Origin: Comamonadaceae bacterium
GTDB taxonomy: Bacteria > Pseudomonadota > Gammaproteobacteria > Burkholderiales > Burkholderiaceae_C
Assembly: GCA_947463845.1 (NCBI GenBank)
Contig: CANHUM010000014.1
Location: 1-13,087 of the forward strand
DNA: 13,087 nucleotides
Direction: 5' to 3'
Below the pieces are notes generated by a model. That model saw only the letters and a list, made by a program, of their open reading frames with translations. It made no database searches and was not told where the DNA came from. Shown here in pieces: positions 12,978-13,087 of the stretch; positions within the stretch are counted from its first letter, which is position 1, and the number at the start of each line of letters is the position of its first letter. Made by a program: the position numbers and the translations under genes.

Positions 12978-13087
12978 GCGCTACCCACGTCAACCACGAA
13001 CAACAATACGCACAACTCGACGCCTGGATCGACGCGCACTTTGACGAACAGGTCAAGTTCATGCAGGCGCTGGTGCAAGTGCCCACC
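12974..13087 (+). CDS. Start of a probable M20-family deacylase (partial, cut by window end)
   Basis: Thirty-eight codons are present and the frame runs off the right edge. The ATG overlaps the stop of the fused gene as ATGA, with AGGA at 12964-12967 and a 6-base spacer, so it is translationally coupled and in the same operon. The visible N-terminus ends in VKFMQALVQVPT, which resembles the first helix of M20 peptidases of the ArgE/DapE type, just before their conserved TxPPG segment. The family call is a guess from this short stretch. The position suggests action on a ureide, ureidoglycolate or carbamoyl compound produced by the upstream enzymes. Confidence 0.6.
   Translation, partial: MSATHVNHEQQYAQLDAWIDAHFDEQVKFMQALVQVPT

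Overview
The window is gene-dense, high-GC bacterial DNA whose protein families, gene order and codon use suggest a betaproteobacterium of the order Burkholderiales, most likely Comamonadaceae-like. This placement is by family resemblance only; there is no rRNA or other marker gene here. Twelve protein genes are supported, one of them cut by the right edge. No RNA gene, insertion sequence, CRISPR array or replication origin was seen, and no gene-free stretch exceeds about 200 bases.

Left part (1-2754, minus strand): a two-gene unit in which a medium/long-chain acyl-CoA ligase is followed 20 bases later by a bile-acid:sodium-symporter-family (BASS) carrier. It looks like an uptake-and-activation pair for a carboxylic acid and has no obvious tie to the rest.

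Middle part (2948-8911, minus strand): a purine oxidation unit. Reading in the direction of transcription it holds a thermonuclease-like lipoprotein, then xdhA (FeS/FAD subunit of xanthine dehydrogenase), xdhB (molybdopterin subunit, TGA directly followed by ATG), a 65-residue six-cysteine protein of unknown function, and a major facilitator transporter. XdhB keeps every residue that defines purine specificity in bovine xanthine oxidoreductase, so xanthine/hypoxanthine to urate is a firm assignment. No xdhC maturation gene lies in the window.

Right part (9032-13087): ureide catabolism. uraH (5-hydroxyisourate hydrolase, minus strand) diverges from a GntR/FCD regulator, which is followed on the plus strand by puuE (allantoinase), a fused OHCU decarboxylase-allantoate amidohydrolase, and the start of a probable M20 deacylase. 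Gaps of 29, 2 and -4 bases indicate one operon.

Together the genes encode xanthine to urate, then 5-hydroxyisourate to OHCU to S-allantoin to allantoate to ureidoglycine/ureidoglycolate plus ammonia. Urate oxidase is the one missing step and is probably encoded outside the window. The most interesting unexplained items are the small six-cysteine protein inside the xdh operon, the fusion of two non-consecutive pathway enzymes, and a set of related 10-11 base motifs that flank uraH and could pair the 5' and 3' ends of its transcript.
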